This document shows, one piece after another, positions 1 to 8,850 of a stretch of DNA of 64,000 nucleotides. How positions within the stretch are numbered: the stretch's first letter is position 1; every line of letters starts with the position of its first letter. This DNA comes from Torreya grandis (lineage: Eukaryota; Streptophyta; Pinopsida; Cupressales; Taxaceae): contig JARHVA010000459.1 in the NCBI GenBank assembly GCA_037957365.1, positions 3,533,501 through 3,597,500 of the forward strand, read 5' to 3'. The position numbers were made by a program, and so were the translations under genes. The notes under the pieces are model-generated. The model was not told where the DNA came from. It was given only the letters and a program-made list of their open reading frames with translations, and made no database searches.

Positions 1-1652
1 CAAGGGTTTAGTGGAATTTGTCTAAAGATTGGATGTCACAATTTTATGAATAATCTTTAAGGGTTTGAACTACTTAAAACCCTCCAAAACCCTTGCTAAT
101 GACCCAATCAACATGGATTTTAAGAAAAGGCATCTAGATGATATATTTTGGTTAAGAAAATGATTTTAACTTATATAGGACTCCCCAAGGCTCCTTCCCA
201 TTAGATTGACTTATACCCTATTTATACAAACATGATGTAGAATGGATTTTATTGAATTTTTTTTATGTTTTGTAGGTACAAAAAGGTTTCAAAGGATAAT
301 TATAACTTTAGGAGATATATTGAGACATTATATAACTCCCCATTTCTATATCTTGCTTCAAAAAAACACACAAGTACCTTTGTAAGCACCTTCACTTTAG
401 GCGTTCCAAAATAACATAGTGAATGAAGAATGACCACCAAGTGAAAAGGTGAAAACTATAATTGGGAGACCTTTTAAGATTTGTTTTATGGATATAAGGA
501 TAGGAAGACTCTTTATATGTGTCACATCACCCCATATATACATTGGTTTGAGAAATTTAAAACCACCTTGGTGCCAAGTGTAATGGGTGAATGAAAGAAG
601 CGTGATTATGATTGCAGATGGTGAGAACACTTGTCCAAAAGATTATTGATGATTAGGGACATATCCAATTCATGTTGGAGCCTATTCCTAACCCCACTCT
701 TAATATTTTAATGATCACATATATTCTTAGTCTACCTTGGATCACTCAATAAGGACCAAATGATGAAGGCAATTTTCAAGGAGCTAATTGAAGAGTCCTA
801 TGATAGAATTAAAGATTATCATGATTTAGAGAGACATTTTTCCTAAGAGACCTTACATGGTTAGATCCATACTCCATTATCATACAAAAATAACTCTCTC
901 TCTCTCTTATCTTGACACCTATTTTTTTTATTCTTGAGCTTCATTCTCTTATCTCCTCTCTCACATTCTATAACTACTATCCATTTTGGCTCTTGTTTCA
1001 TAATTACACACCATGTATAACAAAGCCCTACTAGTTAGATGTTTTAATTTTCCTCTAAAAATATTTCAAATATTAATTTGAGATCATAAACATATTATTT
1101 AAGTGTGTAAAGTGATCAATGGTGAGGTTTAGGGATAAACTTCTATCTTTACTTCTCCTTATCCTTTCATGTCTAGTGTAATAAGTTTTCATTCTAATAG
1201 GTCATATATAGTGTAACTAGTGTATTATACTCCCTTAAAGTGTGAAAGTGTCCTTAGAGTCTAAAATATACCCTCTGGTCCACTTAACTTGAGTTGTCTT
1301 ATCCACATCACCTCTATATTGAAATACTAATGTTAGAACATCTTAAGACTTGGAAACTAGTTTTGTAGGTCTTATTTCTTAGTAAAATAAGTATGATGGT
1401 CTTGTGTAAATACTTATAGTGTATCACACCTTATATTATCTTTATTTAATGCATAATTATACACCTTTTCCCTTAAGCAATCAGTTAGAGTAGGTGATAA
1501 GCACTTCAAGGTAAATTTAGGGAGTTATCCTTTAAACATAGAGTTCTACATTTATCATAGGCAACCCATAGGCTTATAGGTATTATAATATTTCCTAAAT
1601 ATTATATTAGGATTCAATAACCTCTATAAGTTGTAAAATATTGTGAAAATAG
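1..1652 (+). repeat. Element I left (5') LTR, cut by window start
   Basis: This stretch is a diverged direct repeat of about 13,066-14,686. Both copies share ordered blocks, for example GATGTCACAATTTTATGAAT near the start and TTTCCTAAATATTA near the end. In one stretch of about 165 bp compared by eye, roughly 15-20% of positions differ, so the insertion is old. The end near 1,652 is set by loss of similarity and by the primer-site-like sequence that follows. The true LTR start lies left of the window. A short CT-rich run lies at about 893-907. No gene is seen. Confidence 0.75.
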
Positions 1653-1655
1653 TTT

Positions 1656-1673
1656 TGGCATACTTGATGGGAG
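1656..1673 (+). other. Element I primer-binding site, degenerate tRNA-Asp type
   Basis: The sequence TGGCATACTTGATGGGAG directly follows the LTR end. It resembles the tRNA-Asp primer site used by many plant Ty3 elements (TGGCGCCGTTGCCGGGGA). Most of the differences affect C or G positions, as expected from decay of methylated cytosines. Position and orientation fit a plus-strand element. Confidence 0.5.
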
Positions 1674-2041
1674 CATTATCCTAAAGATAACTTATCAAGG
1701 TGAATGTTGGTCTCGACAACATCATCTGCATATTGGTGTGTTACTTAGCATTTTGTGAATCCATTCAAGGTAAAATATGGTTGTAGACCATTTTTTTAAT
1801 ATATTTTTGCTCGTACATCATGGTCCTTACTAGGTCATCTTGTAGTAGAGTTTTCAATCCCATCAACCACTTCTTCAACTTGAACTTCCACTTGAATTTT
1901 AACACCCTCAGCCTATTCTTCCCTTTGAAGAATAAGAATACTTTATTATCTAAGAGGATCAATAAATTGAGGAAGATCTTGAAGAATAAATCATTAGGCA
2001 ACTTAAATTTTGAACCTTTAATAATTAAAATATAATCCATC

Positions 2042-2747
2042 TTGATGCCTATGATTCTATTCCCCCTAATGTTACAAAGAGTGTTCCTACAATCAATGGT
2101 GAAGGCTATGTCACACCTAGTGAACACATCATGGATATCTCCAATTTTGTGTAGTTTTCATAATGTCACTAAGGTCAACATTACCATCAAATTCCTTGCC
2201 ATGTCCCTTAGAGGGAAAGAATTTAATTGGTCTATGACAAGAGTGACCACACTTCACTCATACACCAACTGAATGTGATCTAAAAAGATCCCAAGGAAAT
2301 AATTCATGACTTCAATGAGAGGTTCTAAGACATTTGGTACAGGTTTCCTCATCCCATGAGACCACCTACCAGATTTGTCTTTATTATATAATGAGAGCCA
2401 TTTCTACTTATATTTATATCATGCTACAATCCATGGGTGTTTCCACTCTTCTTAAAGCATATGAACTTGTCATTAGAGATGAAAATGGCCTCATTCAAGT
2501 AGGAAAGTTTCCTCCAAAAGTGTTTATGCCTCTATTTCCTAATTTTATTATTTCCACTACAAACATTTCCCAAGTTCTTAATGCAAATTCTAAGTCAAAT
2601 TTTATTCCTAAGAAGGCAAAAGATGATATTGATTAGAGGGCAAGATACTAAGCCTTAGAGACTCAAACGAGTCAATCTAACATGTAACAAGGTGATTATC
2701 AAAACTCCTATCCCTATCTTCAGAAATATGGTTAATAATATGGGTGA
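2042..2747 (+). pseudogene. Element I gag, N-terminal part (broken)
   Basis: Read on the plus strand with stops skipped, this encodes a Ty3-type capsid-like segment. Near 2,115-2,240 it reads around PSEHIMDISNF, then FHNVTKVNITIKFLAMSLRG followed by KEFNW. This matches the usual plant gag layout in which an aromatic residue follows a helix of the LxxSL(x)G type. A second open stretch (about 2,334-2,636) continues the same protein in another register. In-frame stops and frameshifts make it non-functional. The coding run is interrupted at 2,748-2,752 by the insertion of element II and resumes after 7,409. About 1,674-2,041 upstream is an untranslated leader with no recognisable gene. Confidence 0.6.
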
Positions 2748-2752
2748 GGGAG
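2748..2752 (+). repeat. Target-site duplication GGGAG, left copy (element II)
   Basis: GGGAG directly precedes the TG at 2,753 and is repeated exactly at 7,405-7,409 after the CA of the other LTR. Five bases is the usual duplication length for Ty3 elements. The exact match fixes both ends of element II. Confidence 0.93.
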
Positions 2753-2994
2753 TGTAATATCCCTTCGAATATCAAAACAAAAGCTCCAAATTGCTTATCT
2801 GAATTTCTGCAAAATATCTTCAAATAGATGAATAAATCACAGTATAATTTCTTATTTATTTGCTCATAAGCTTACAATTAGAGATCCTCTGTCAGGTATA
2901 CAAAGAATATCGAAAGTTCGGCCTTATAGCCTAAATATTCCGTGAACTGGGCTGAATCTGGAATGTCTCGGCCTACTGTGTAAAAAACACAGTC

Positions 2995-3115
2995 GCCGAC
3001 ATCGGTTATACTGCCGTCGTCGGTCGACCTGTAGTGATCCCCTTGCCGACGTCGGTGATGAGTCGACCGATGTCAGTCCCTGTAAGTCTTTGTTCGCCGA
3101 TGCCGGTCCCTAAAC
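2995..3115. promoter_or_regulatory. Cluster of palindromic GCCGAC/GTCGGT motifs in the LTR
   Basis: Four copies of the hexamer RCCGAC, counting both strands, lie at 2,995-3,000, 3,019-3,024, 3,045-3,050 and 3,051-3,056. One pair forms the palindrome GCCGACGTCGGT. More diverged relatives follow to 3,115. RCCGAC is the core of the plant DRE/CRT element, and GACGTC contains an ACGT core used by bZIP factors. A regulatory role for the LTR is inference only. The same block in the right LTR (about 6,473-6,590) has partly decayed by transitions at CpG. Confidence 0.35.
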
Positions 3116-3547
3116 TTTCTGTAGATGTGTACGGATTTTCACAGATCTGTACAGAATTCGTACGGCCACTGATATAACACACCCTATATGCCTGATCTTG
3201 ATCTGTAGAATTATGGGCTGATACAAAGATCTATACCTGGATAATTCTTGAATCAAAACCCCAAAATAAAGAAAATACCTGTAAACCCTTGTGATAGCTT
3301 CTGAGTGAAGTTATCTCTCAAATACCTACAATACTATGATAACTTCTGGGTGAAGTTATCTCTCAATTCGGCAATAGATCGGCTGATCTTTCACAACCTC
3401 TGAATCACACACAATGAAGAGTTGACGTTCTTCAATGCAATTGGAATCCTGGAACCCTTGGCTCAGTCTTCACAGAAGAGTTTCTTAACAAGAATCAATA
3501 TCAATAATAAGCATGCATACAAACTCTCTTCCATGAGAGATTCTTAT

Positions 3548-3563
3548 ACACCTCCAAAGGTGT
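3548..3563. promoter_or_regulatory. Small palindrome next to a TATA-like sequence in the LTR
   Basis: ACACCTCCAAAGGTGT is a perfect 6-bp inverted repeat with a 4-base spacer. In the sense of element II it is directly followed by TGTATAAGA, a weak TATA-like match. It is repeated in the right LTR. It may mark the core promoter, but nothing else here fixes a transcription start. Confidence 0.25.
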
Positions 3564-3895
3564 GCTTGCTAAAATTAGATTCCCTTAAATTAGACTGGGG
3601 CTTCCTTAATTTAGAACTAGGGTCTTAAAATTAGACCAATTCTTAAATTAGAATGAGGATCCTAAAATTAGACCCAATAATAATTAATTAATAATTAATT
3701 AATAATTAATAATTAATTAAAATTGGACCAAATAATTAATATTTGATTAAATCAATCAAATATTAATATCTCCTTTAATTCATGTCCTAAAGAGCCCAAA
3801 CGAAAGCCAAGCCCAGCTCCATCAAGACCCTCTATCCACCTCATCAGCCTACGAGGGTCGCATAATAGGCTAATCATCTACTCTGCACATGTCGA

Positions 3896-4048
3896 CTAAA
3901 AAGGGGACATGACAATCCGCCCCTCCTGAAATTGCTTGCCCTCAAGCAATCGCTGAATACCCGGATCCCAAATGAAGTCTCGATCTACAGTACTGTCAAC
4001 CAACACAAACTCTAGGCCCTGTCTATCACCACTCTCATCCAATGGCAT
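3896..4048 (-). pseudogene. Element II remnant of the polyprotein C-terminal tail
   Basis: Directly after gag-protease, a 50-codon frame opens with an ATG overlapping the gag stop (TGATG, -1 register). It runs through the purine tract and stops with TAG 19 bases inside the 3' LTR. Its second half contains FIWDPGIQRLLEGKQF, which resembles the short tail after the integrase of some Ty3 polyproteins, where a W-D/E pair is followed by a polar end. I infer that the element arose by deletion of the pol interior, leaving this tail. It could instead be a chance open frame. It is too short to prove homology by eye. Confidence 0.4.
3920..3950 (-). other. Element II polypurine tract and adjacent hairpin
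   Basis: In the element's sense the 3' LTR is preceded by AGGAGGGGCGGAT, a polypurine-tract-like run. Just upstream, 3,931-3,950 forms a perfect hairpin with 8-bp arms (ATTGCTTG / CAAGCAAT) and a 4-base loop. The position next to the LTR fits the plus-strand primer of reverse transcription. Confidence 0.7.
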
Positions 4049-6015
4049 CACATCACCTCTGTCTCCTGTACGCATATCATCATTAACATGTGACCCCCTG
4101 TAAAAGAAAGCTGAGCCTCTACCACATGTGCTGACTCTTGAACTGAACTCACCTCAAGACAAAGCTCGTCCTCATATCTCTCCTGTGTTGGTGCCAATGT
4201 GCCCTCATCATCGCACTCTATCATGTCATGTAGTATAGGCATCTCCATCCGATGAAAAAACATATGCTTGAAGCTGCTGCCCCGTATTGCCTTAAGAATA
4301 TGTGTTTTCCCATCAACCTGAAAATGAACCTCCATATCTTTGAGATGAAGAGTAACTTCCTCAAATGAATGAAGCCACTTCATACCCAAGACTAATTCTA
4401 TGTCCCCCATGTTCACTACAAAATAATTAGCCTTGAACTCATAGTTGTTCAAGCGCAATGGGAGATCTCTAATCATGCGCTCACACCTAAGAGTGTGACC
4501 ATTGGCTACCTTAACTCTAATTCCCTCAAAATCTTTGGTAGTTAGTCCACGCTTCTCCACAAATCTAGCATCTATGAAATTATGTGTGGCTCCTGTATCA
4601 AGAAGGGTGGTAACCTTCTGCCCTGCCAAAACTCCACGGAGTCTGAATGACTCATCCGACTGAATGCTGGATAGGCGTGCCTCCTGTATATGAAGCTCTA
4701 AATCTACCTCTACCTTAGGCTCTGAAGCCTCTGCGTCCTTAGAACTATCCTGCTGTTTGAAATCTTCTAATTCTGCATCCTCATAATATGCCCACATCAC
4801 ACGATTTGCTTTGCCCTTAGGCCTCAGAGGGCAATCGTGATGGATATCATATGGACCTTTGCAGTAGAAGCAAAGCTTCTTCCTGTGTAGATCATTAAGC
4901 ACCTCATGATCCAAAGGTGGTGCTGCTGGATTGGCTTTTGAATCATTTTTAACCCCGAATTTATCTATGTTGAAATCCGGTCTCTTTGTATCCCCGTTGG
5001 AGTGCTTATGGTCTCTCGATGAAGAAGTACCTCTGGAGTTAGATCTACTTGATGGCGCTACCATCTCCATACTGCGTGCCTTCTTCATAGCTTCCTGTAA
5101 GGAAGGAGGATCAAAGCCTTTGATCCAACCTCTCAATGGTTCTGTCAAGCCCTCCATGAAGAGTACTACTAGTCGCCTCTCTAAAATGTCAGGAACCATA
5201 ACTGATAACTTCTGGAAGTCACCAATGTAAGACTCTAGACTGCCGCTTTGGCGCAACTGTGCCAACTCTCGGAAATAGGACTCTGGATCCCTCCTGTCAA
5301 AATGCTCTACCAGCCTGTCCACAAACTCTTGATAAGAAGTGATCCGATCATGATGGAGTGTCACCATCCCATGGTGCCACCAATCGTGAGCTACTCCCTC
5401 AAGATGTAGTGTTGCATATCTGATAGCATCTTCCTCACCCATCGGTCGCAATGTGAGAAATGTATCCAGCTTACTAACCCAGGCCTGTGTTATCACCTTA
5501 CCACTACCATCAAACGTTGCTAGTGTGAGCCTGCTCGTAGCCTGCTTCAAATCATTGTTCTGGGGCCTTGGTCTCCCATTCTGTCGACCTCGATAATGTT
5601 CTTTCCTTTGTGTGAGGAATCGGTCAAAAGTAATCATCTCCCTGACCATAGGTGGTAATGACTCCCACTCTTCAGTCACTGCCCTGAGTGTGTCCGTAAA
5701 TGCCTCCTCATGCTCCTCACCTGCTATCACCTCATCTGCTTCCTGTCTCACAAAGATAGGCCTAGTTGGCCTATTCGCTATATGAGAAATAGTCCTATGG
5801 CCTCTCTGTGATCCTGCAACACTCCTGATATCTTCACGGTGTGGGGAATGTCTCCTCGGAGAACCCAATCTTGGTAGTGCTGCTGCCAACTGCTGTAATA
5901 CCTGGTTATTCTGCCTTTGCCCTTCTCGTAGTTCTCTAAGAGTAAGTAAAACTTCTGGATCATCTTGGTCTCTCGGATGATGAGGAATACGGGCCCTACC
6001 AATATCGTCACCCAT
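4048..6015 (-). CDS. Gag-protease polyprotein of element II, 655 aa, intact frame
   Basis: This is a Ty3-type retrotransposon gag fused to a retropepsin-like protease. Residues 1-165 are a charged N-terminal region with a possible coiled coil (about 20-48). Residues 165-315 form the capsid-like gag domain with LEGVAHDWWHH and YIGDFQKLSVMV. A zinc knuckle of form CX2CX7HXC uses C382, C385, H393 and C395. The protease has the catalytic DTGA at 473-476 and the late LVLGMKW at 541-547. The start is the first Met after a leader that begins at the primer site. The frame is uninterrupted, unlike all other coding relics here. Gag would assemble virus-like particles in the cytoplasm and package element RNA, and the protease would process it. 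No RT, RNase H or integrase follows, so pol functions must come from another element. Expression is not shown by sequence alone. Confidence 0.9.
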   Translation of the reverse strand: MGDDIGRARIPHHPRDQDDPEVLLTLRELREGQRQNNQVLQQLAAALPRLGSPRRHSPHREDIRSVAGSQRGHRTISHIANRPTRPIFVRQEADEVIAGEEHEEAFTDTLRAVTEEWESLPPMVREMITFDRFLTQRKEHYRGRQNGRPRPQNNDLKQATSRLTLATFDGSGKVITQAWVSKLDTFLTLRPMGEEDAIRYATLHLEGVAHDWWHHGMVTLHHDRITSYQEFVDRLVEHFDRRDPESYFRELAQLRQSGSLESYIGDFQKLSVMVPDILERRLVVLFMEGLTEPLRGWIKGFDPPSLQEAMKKARSMEMVAPSSRSNSRGTSSSRDHKHSNGDTKRPDFNIDKFGVKNDSKANPAAPPLDHEVLNDLHRKKLCFYCKGPYDIHHDCPLRPKGKANRVMWAYYEDAELEDFKQQDSSKDAEASEPKVEVDLELHIQEARLSSIQSDESFRLRGVLAGQKVTTLLDTGATHNFIDARFVEKRGLTTKDFEGIRVKVANGHTLRCERMIRDLPLRLNNYEFKANYFVVNMGDIELVLGMKWLHSFEEVTLHLKDMEVHFQVDGKTHILKAIRGSSFKHMFFHRMEMPILHDMIECDDEGTLAPTQERYEDELCLEVSSVQESAHVVEAQLSFTGGHMLMMICVQETEVM

Positions 6016-6217
6016 TTCTTCCGGCGGTTGTTCTAGAACTTGAGTGCCTTCAAGTAAAGCTTTACTGCGTGTGTAATACCCATGTGGTCACAACTCTTGT
6101 GGCTGCATAAAATTTCTAAACCCTCAGGATGGCAGGATTTAGCTTTGATACCACTGTAATGTCCCTAACCAATAGGGACTATTGAAACTCAAATAGCTCT
6201 GATATATAGCAATAACA
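6016..6217 (-). other. Element II leader with second LTR-end/primer-site-like junction
   Basis: This is the untranslated leader between primer site and gag ATG. At 6,142-6,165 it holds GCTTTGATACCA, one base, then TGTAATGTCCC. This is nearly the same junction as the real one at 6,218-6,241 (GCTCTGATACCA, one base, TGTAATATCCC), displaced by 76 bp. It therefore looks like a duplicated LTR end plus primer site. Confidence 0.65.
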
Positions 6218-6229
6218 GCTCTGATACCA
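6218..6229 (-). other. Element II primer-binding site, initiator Met tRNA
   Basis: The reverse complement reads TGGTATCAGAGC, the classic plant primer site complementary to the 3' end of initiator Met tRNA. One base separates it from the right LTR, which starts at 6,231. This proves that the right LTR is the 5' LTR. Confidence 0.9.
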
Positions 6230-6230
6230 C

Positions 6231-7404
6231 TGTAATATCCCTTCGAATATCAAAACAAGCTCTAAATTGCTTATCTAAATTTCTGCAAAATATCTTCAAA
6301 TAGATGAATAAATCACAGTATAATTTCTTATTTATTTGCTCATAAGATTACAATTAGAGATCCTCTGTCAGGTATACAAAGAATATCGAAAGTTTGGCCT
6401 TATAGCCTAAATATTCTGTGAACTGGGCTGAATCTGGAACGTCTCGGCCTGCTGTGTAAAAAACACAGTCGCCGACGTCGGTTATACTGCCGTCGTCGAT
6501 CGACCTGTAGTGATCCCCTTGCCGATGTCGGTGATGAGTCGACCGATGTCAGTCCCTGTAAGTCTCTATTCGCCGATGTCGGTCCCTGAACTTTCTGTAG
6601 ATGTGTACGGATTTTCACAGATCTGTATGGAATTCGTACGGCCACTGATATAACACACCCTGTATGCCTGATCTTGATCTGTAGAATTATGGGCTGATAC
6701 AAAGATCTATACCTAGATAATTCCTGAATCAAAACCCCAAAATAAAGAAAATACTTGTAAACCCTTGTGATAGCTTCTGAGTGAAGTTATCTCTCAAATA
6801 CCTGCAATACTATGATAACTTCTGGGTGAAGTTATCTCTCAATTCGGCAATAGATCGGCTGATCTTTCACAACCTCTGAATCGCACACAATGAAGAGTTG
6901 ACGTTCTTCAATGCAATTGGAATCCTGGAACCCTTGGCTCAGTCTTCACAGAAGAGTTTCTTAACAAGAATCAATATCAATAATAAGCATGCATACAAAC
7001 TCTCTTCCATGGGAGATTCTTATACACCTCCAAAGGTGTGCTTGCTAAAATTAGATTCCCTTAAATTAGACTGGGGCTTCCTTAATTTAGAACTAGGGTC
7101 TTAAAATTAGACCAATTCTTAAATTAGAATGAGGATCCTAAAATTAGACCCAATAATAAATAATTAATAATTAATTAATAATTATTAATTAATAATTAAT
7201 AATTAATTAAAATTGGACCAAATAATTAATATTTGATTAAATCAATCAAATATTAATATCTCCTTTAATTCATGTCCTAAAGAGCCCAAACGAAAGCCAA
7301 GCCCAGCTCCATCAAGACCCTCTATCCACCTCATCAGCCTACGAGGGTCACATAATAGGCTAATCATCTACTCTGCACATGTCGACTAAAAAGGGGACAT
7401 GACA
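6231..7404 (-). repeat. Element II 5' LTR (right copy)
   Basis: The 1,174-bp LTR is about 98% identical to the left copy. Differences are mostly C/T and G/A changes, many at CpG in the palindromic block, plus a few short indels in the AT-only run. The perfect inverted repeat with 13-bp arms recurs at 7,226-7,256. Confidence 0.93.
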
Positions 7405-7905
7405 GGGAGAGGTCAAGGAAGGCCTAATTTCTATAGGCCTGGTAATGCATACAATCCTACTTTGACATCCAACATAAGAACAATGGTACTAACGCATAGA
7501 AATTTGATACAATGAGAAGAATGGAAACAAGTACAATTCATGGATTATATGAGGGAGGAAAAAAGATCTAGTTTCTCAAGGAGGAGTCACTCCTTTGCTA
7601 TCAACAATAATGAATTCATAATTCAAACAAGTAAAGGTTGGTAGCCTCAAGGAGAAAGCTTCACTAACTTCTTAGATGAAGACACTTATGTGTTTAACTA
7701 AGGAATTTATATTGAAAAAAAAATAAGAGATAAATTTAAGACTTTAGGGGATGATAATGGTGTGCCTACAAGCTCAATTGGTCCTCCTAAAAGGTAGAAA
7801 TGCATGGCTCCAAGCATAGCAGCCCCTAATACTCATGCACCTCCTCCAAATAAGAATGTGGGAAGATTTGCTCAAAGTGCTTCAATGCCCCAAACTCCAA
7901 GAACT
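7405..7905 (+). pseudogene. Element I gag, C-terminal part (broken)
   Basis: After the duplicated GGGAG the plus-strand coding run of element I resumes. Basic and Ser/Thr-rich stretches (around RRSHSFAINNNEF) are followed by a Pro-rich segment (around HAPPPNKNVGRF) typical of the region between gag and protease. Several stops and frameshifts are present. No zinc knuckle is visible. Together with 2,042-2,747 it forms one gag split by element II. Confidence 0.5.
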
Positions 7906-7959
7906 TAATTAACTCTATGGAATAAATAAAAGGTAATCACTTCTACTATAAAGATTATA

Positions 7960-8850
7960 GATTCATTAAAGAGTGATAAGGCATCCATTTCTCTTTGGGA
8001 TGTCCTTCATATGCATGGCCAAAAGGAGTTCTTGCAAAAATAAATATCTACTATCCATTCTAGTCCTCCATAATCAATTCATGGTTATGGTCATGTAGCT
8101 CTTTCCAACTCCCCTAATAAAATTTTGGAACCATATACAAGGTCTGAGAATCCTCCACCTTTCTACCTCAATCTCATTATGGGTGACAAACTAGTTCATA
8201 ATGTAATTGTTGATGGTAGAGCTACCACATTAGTGATGCCCAAGGTTGTAGCTGATAAATTAGACTTAAAATATGAAACACATAAAAAAGGGGTAATTAA
8301 AATTTATGGGACTCCTACACATTATATGGGATTTATTAAAGGTTTGAAGGTTTTCTTGCATTATTTTCCTAGTTTCCCCATCCTTCAAGAAATTATTGTT
8401 ATTGACTTACCTATTGATTTTACAATCTACCTTTCAAGAGATTTTATAAATAATATAGGAGGATGCCTCTCAAGTGATTGGTCCTTCTTATCCTTCATGA
8501 CAAGATATGGAATAAAAGAGACCATAAAGACTCAACCAATTTATATATTTCTCATTGAACCCTATGTAGAAGCAATCTCTAACTTAAATTGTGTCATCAA
8601 TGAGAAAGAAGAGTTTATTGTAGATTATGATGCTTCTTCCAAAATTGAGGGTATTTCTAACTTCTTTCTATATTTTTATGGTGTATATTATTATGAACAT
8701 GATCCATATGCATACTTTTATAAAACTAACCTTGGCACATATATCATCCATGAAGGAGGATTTGAGAAATCTAATGTGAGTATTGAACATTCTTTATCTC
8801 AAGCTACTAAAGGTAATTATTTGATCCATGTATATCAGATAGATTGAAGA
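7960..8850 (+). pseudogene. Element I retropepsin-like protease (broken)
   Basis: An open stretch of 240 codons (8,125-8,847), plus upstream codons from about 7,960, encodes an aspartic protease of the plant Ty3 type. PPFYLNLIMGDKLVHN leads into the active-site region VDGRATTLVMP, and IGGCLSSDW lies about 100 residues later, where these proteases usually have GGCL..D. In functional relatives the active site reads D-S/T-G-A. Here the Asp is followed by G-R-A, so catalysis is very unlikely. No reverse transcriptase follows downstream. Neighbouring stops place it in a dead polyprotein continuous with the gag upstream. Confidence 0.65.

Larger units (their letters stand above)
2753..3914 (-). repeat. 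Element II 3' LTR (left copy)
   Basis: The 1,162-bp LTR begins TGTAATATCCC and ends GGGGACATGACA on the plus strand. It contains a CpG-rich run of GCCGAC/GTCGGT motifs (2,995-3,115), a 30-bp motif repeated 45 bp apart (3,291 and 3,336), a degenerate series of TTAAATTAGA-like units (about 3,570-3,670), an AT-only run (3,680-3,720), and a perfect inverted repeat with 13-bp arms (3,736-3,766). The 68-codon open frame inside it (3,422-3,628) lies opposite to gag and recurs in the other LTR. I regard it as chance. Confidence 0.93.
2753..7404 (-). mobile_element. Element II: intact-ended gag-only LTR retrotransposon (TR-GAG-like)
   Basis: This is a complete 4,652-bp element with TG...CA LTRs, a GGGAG target duplication, an initiator-Met primer site next to the right LTR and a purine tract next to the left LTR. 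The only long frame is gag plus protease; reverse transcriptase, RNase H and integrase are absent from its 2.3-kb interior. The two LTRs differ by about two dozen substitutions, nearly all transitions (roughly 2%), so it is the youngest insertion in the window. The architecture matches elements described as TR-GAG, which would need an autonomous partner for reverse transcription and integration. It lies inside the gag of element I in the opposite orientation. Confidence 0.92.

Noticed and set aside
1765..2127. 120-codon minus-strand frame
   Set aside because: It lies opposite the leader and gag start of element I and shows no recognisable domain or codon pattern.
3422..3628. 68-codon plus-strand frame, repeated with one change at 6,898-7,104
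   Set aside because: It lies inside the element II LTRs, antisense to gag. Its conservation is explained by the recent identity of the LTRs.
4931..5230. 99-codon plus-strand frame opposite the element II gag
   Set aside because: Shadow of the gag frame on the other strand, with no independent motif.
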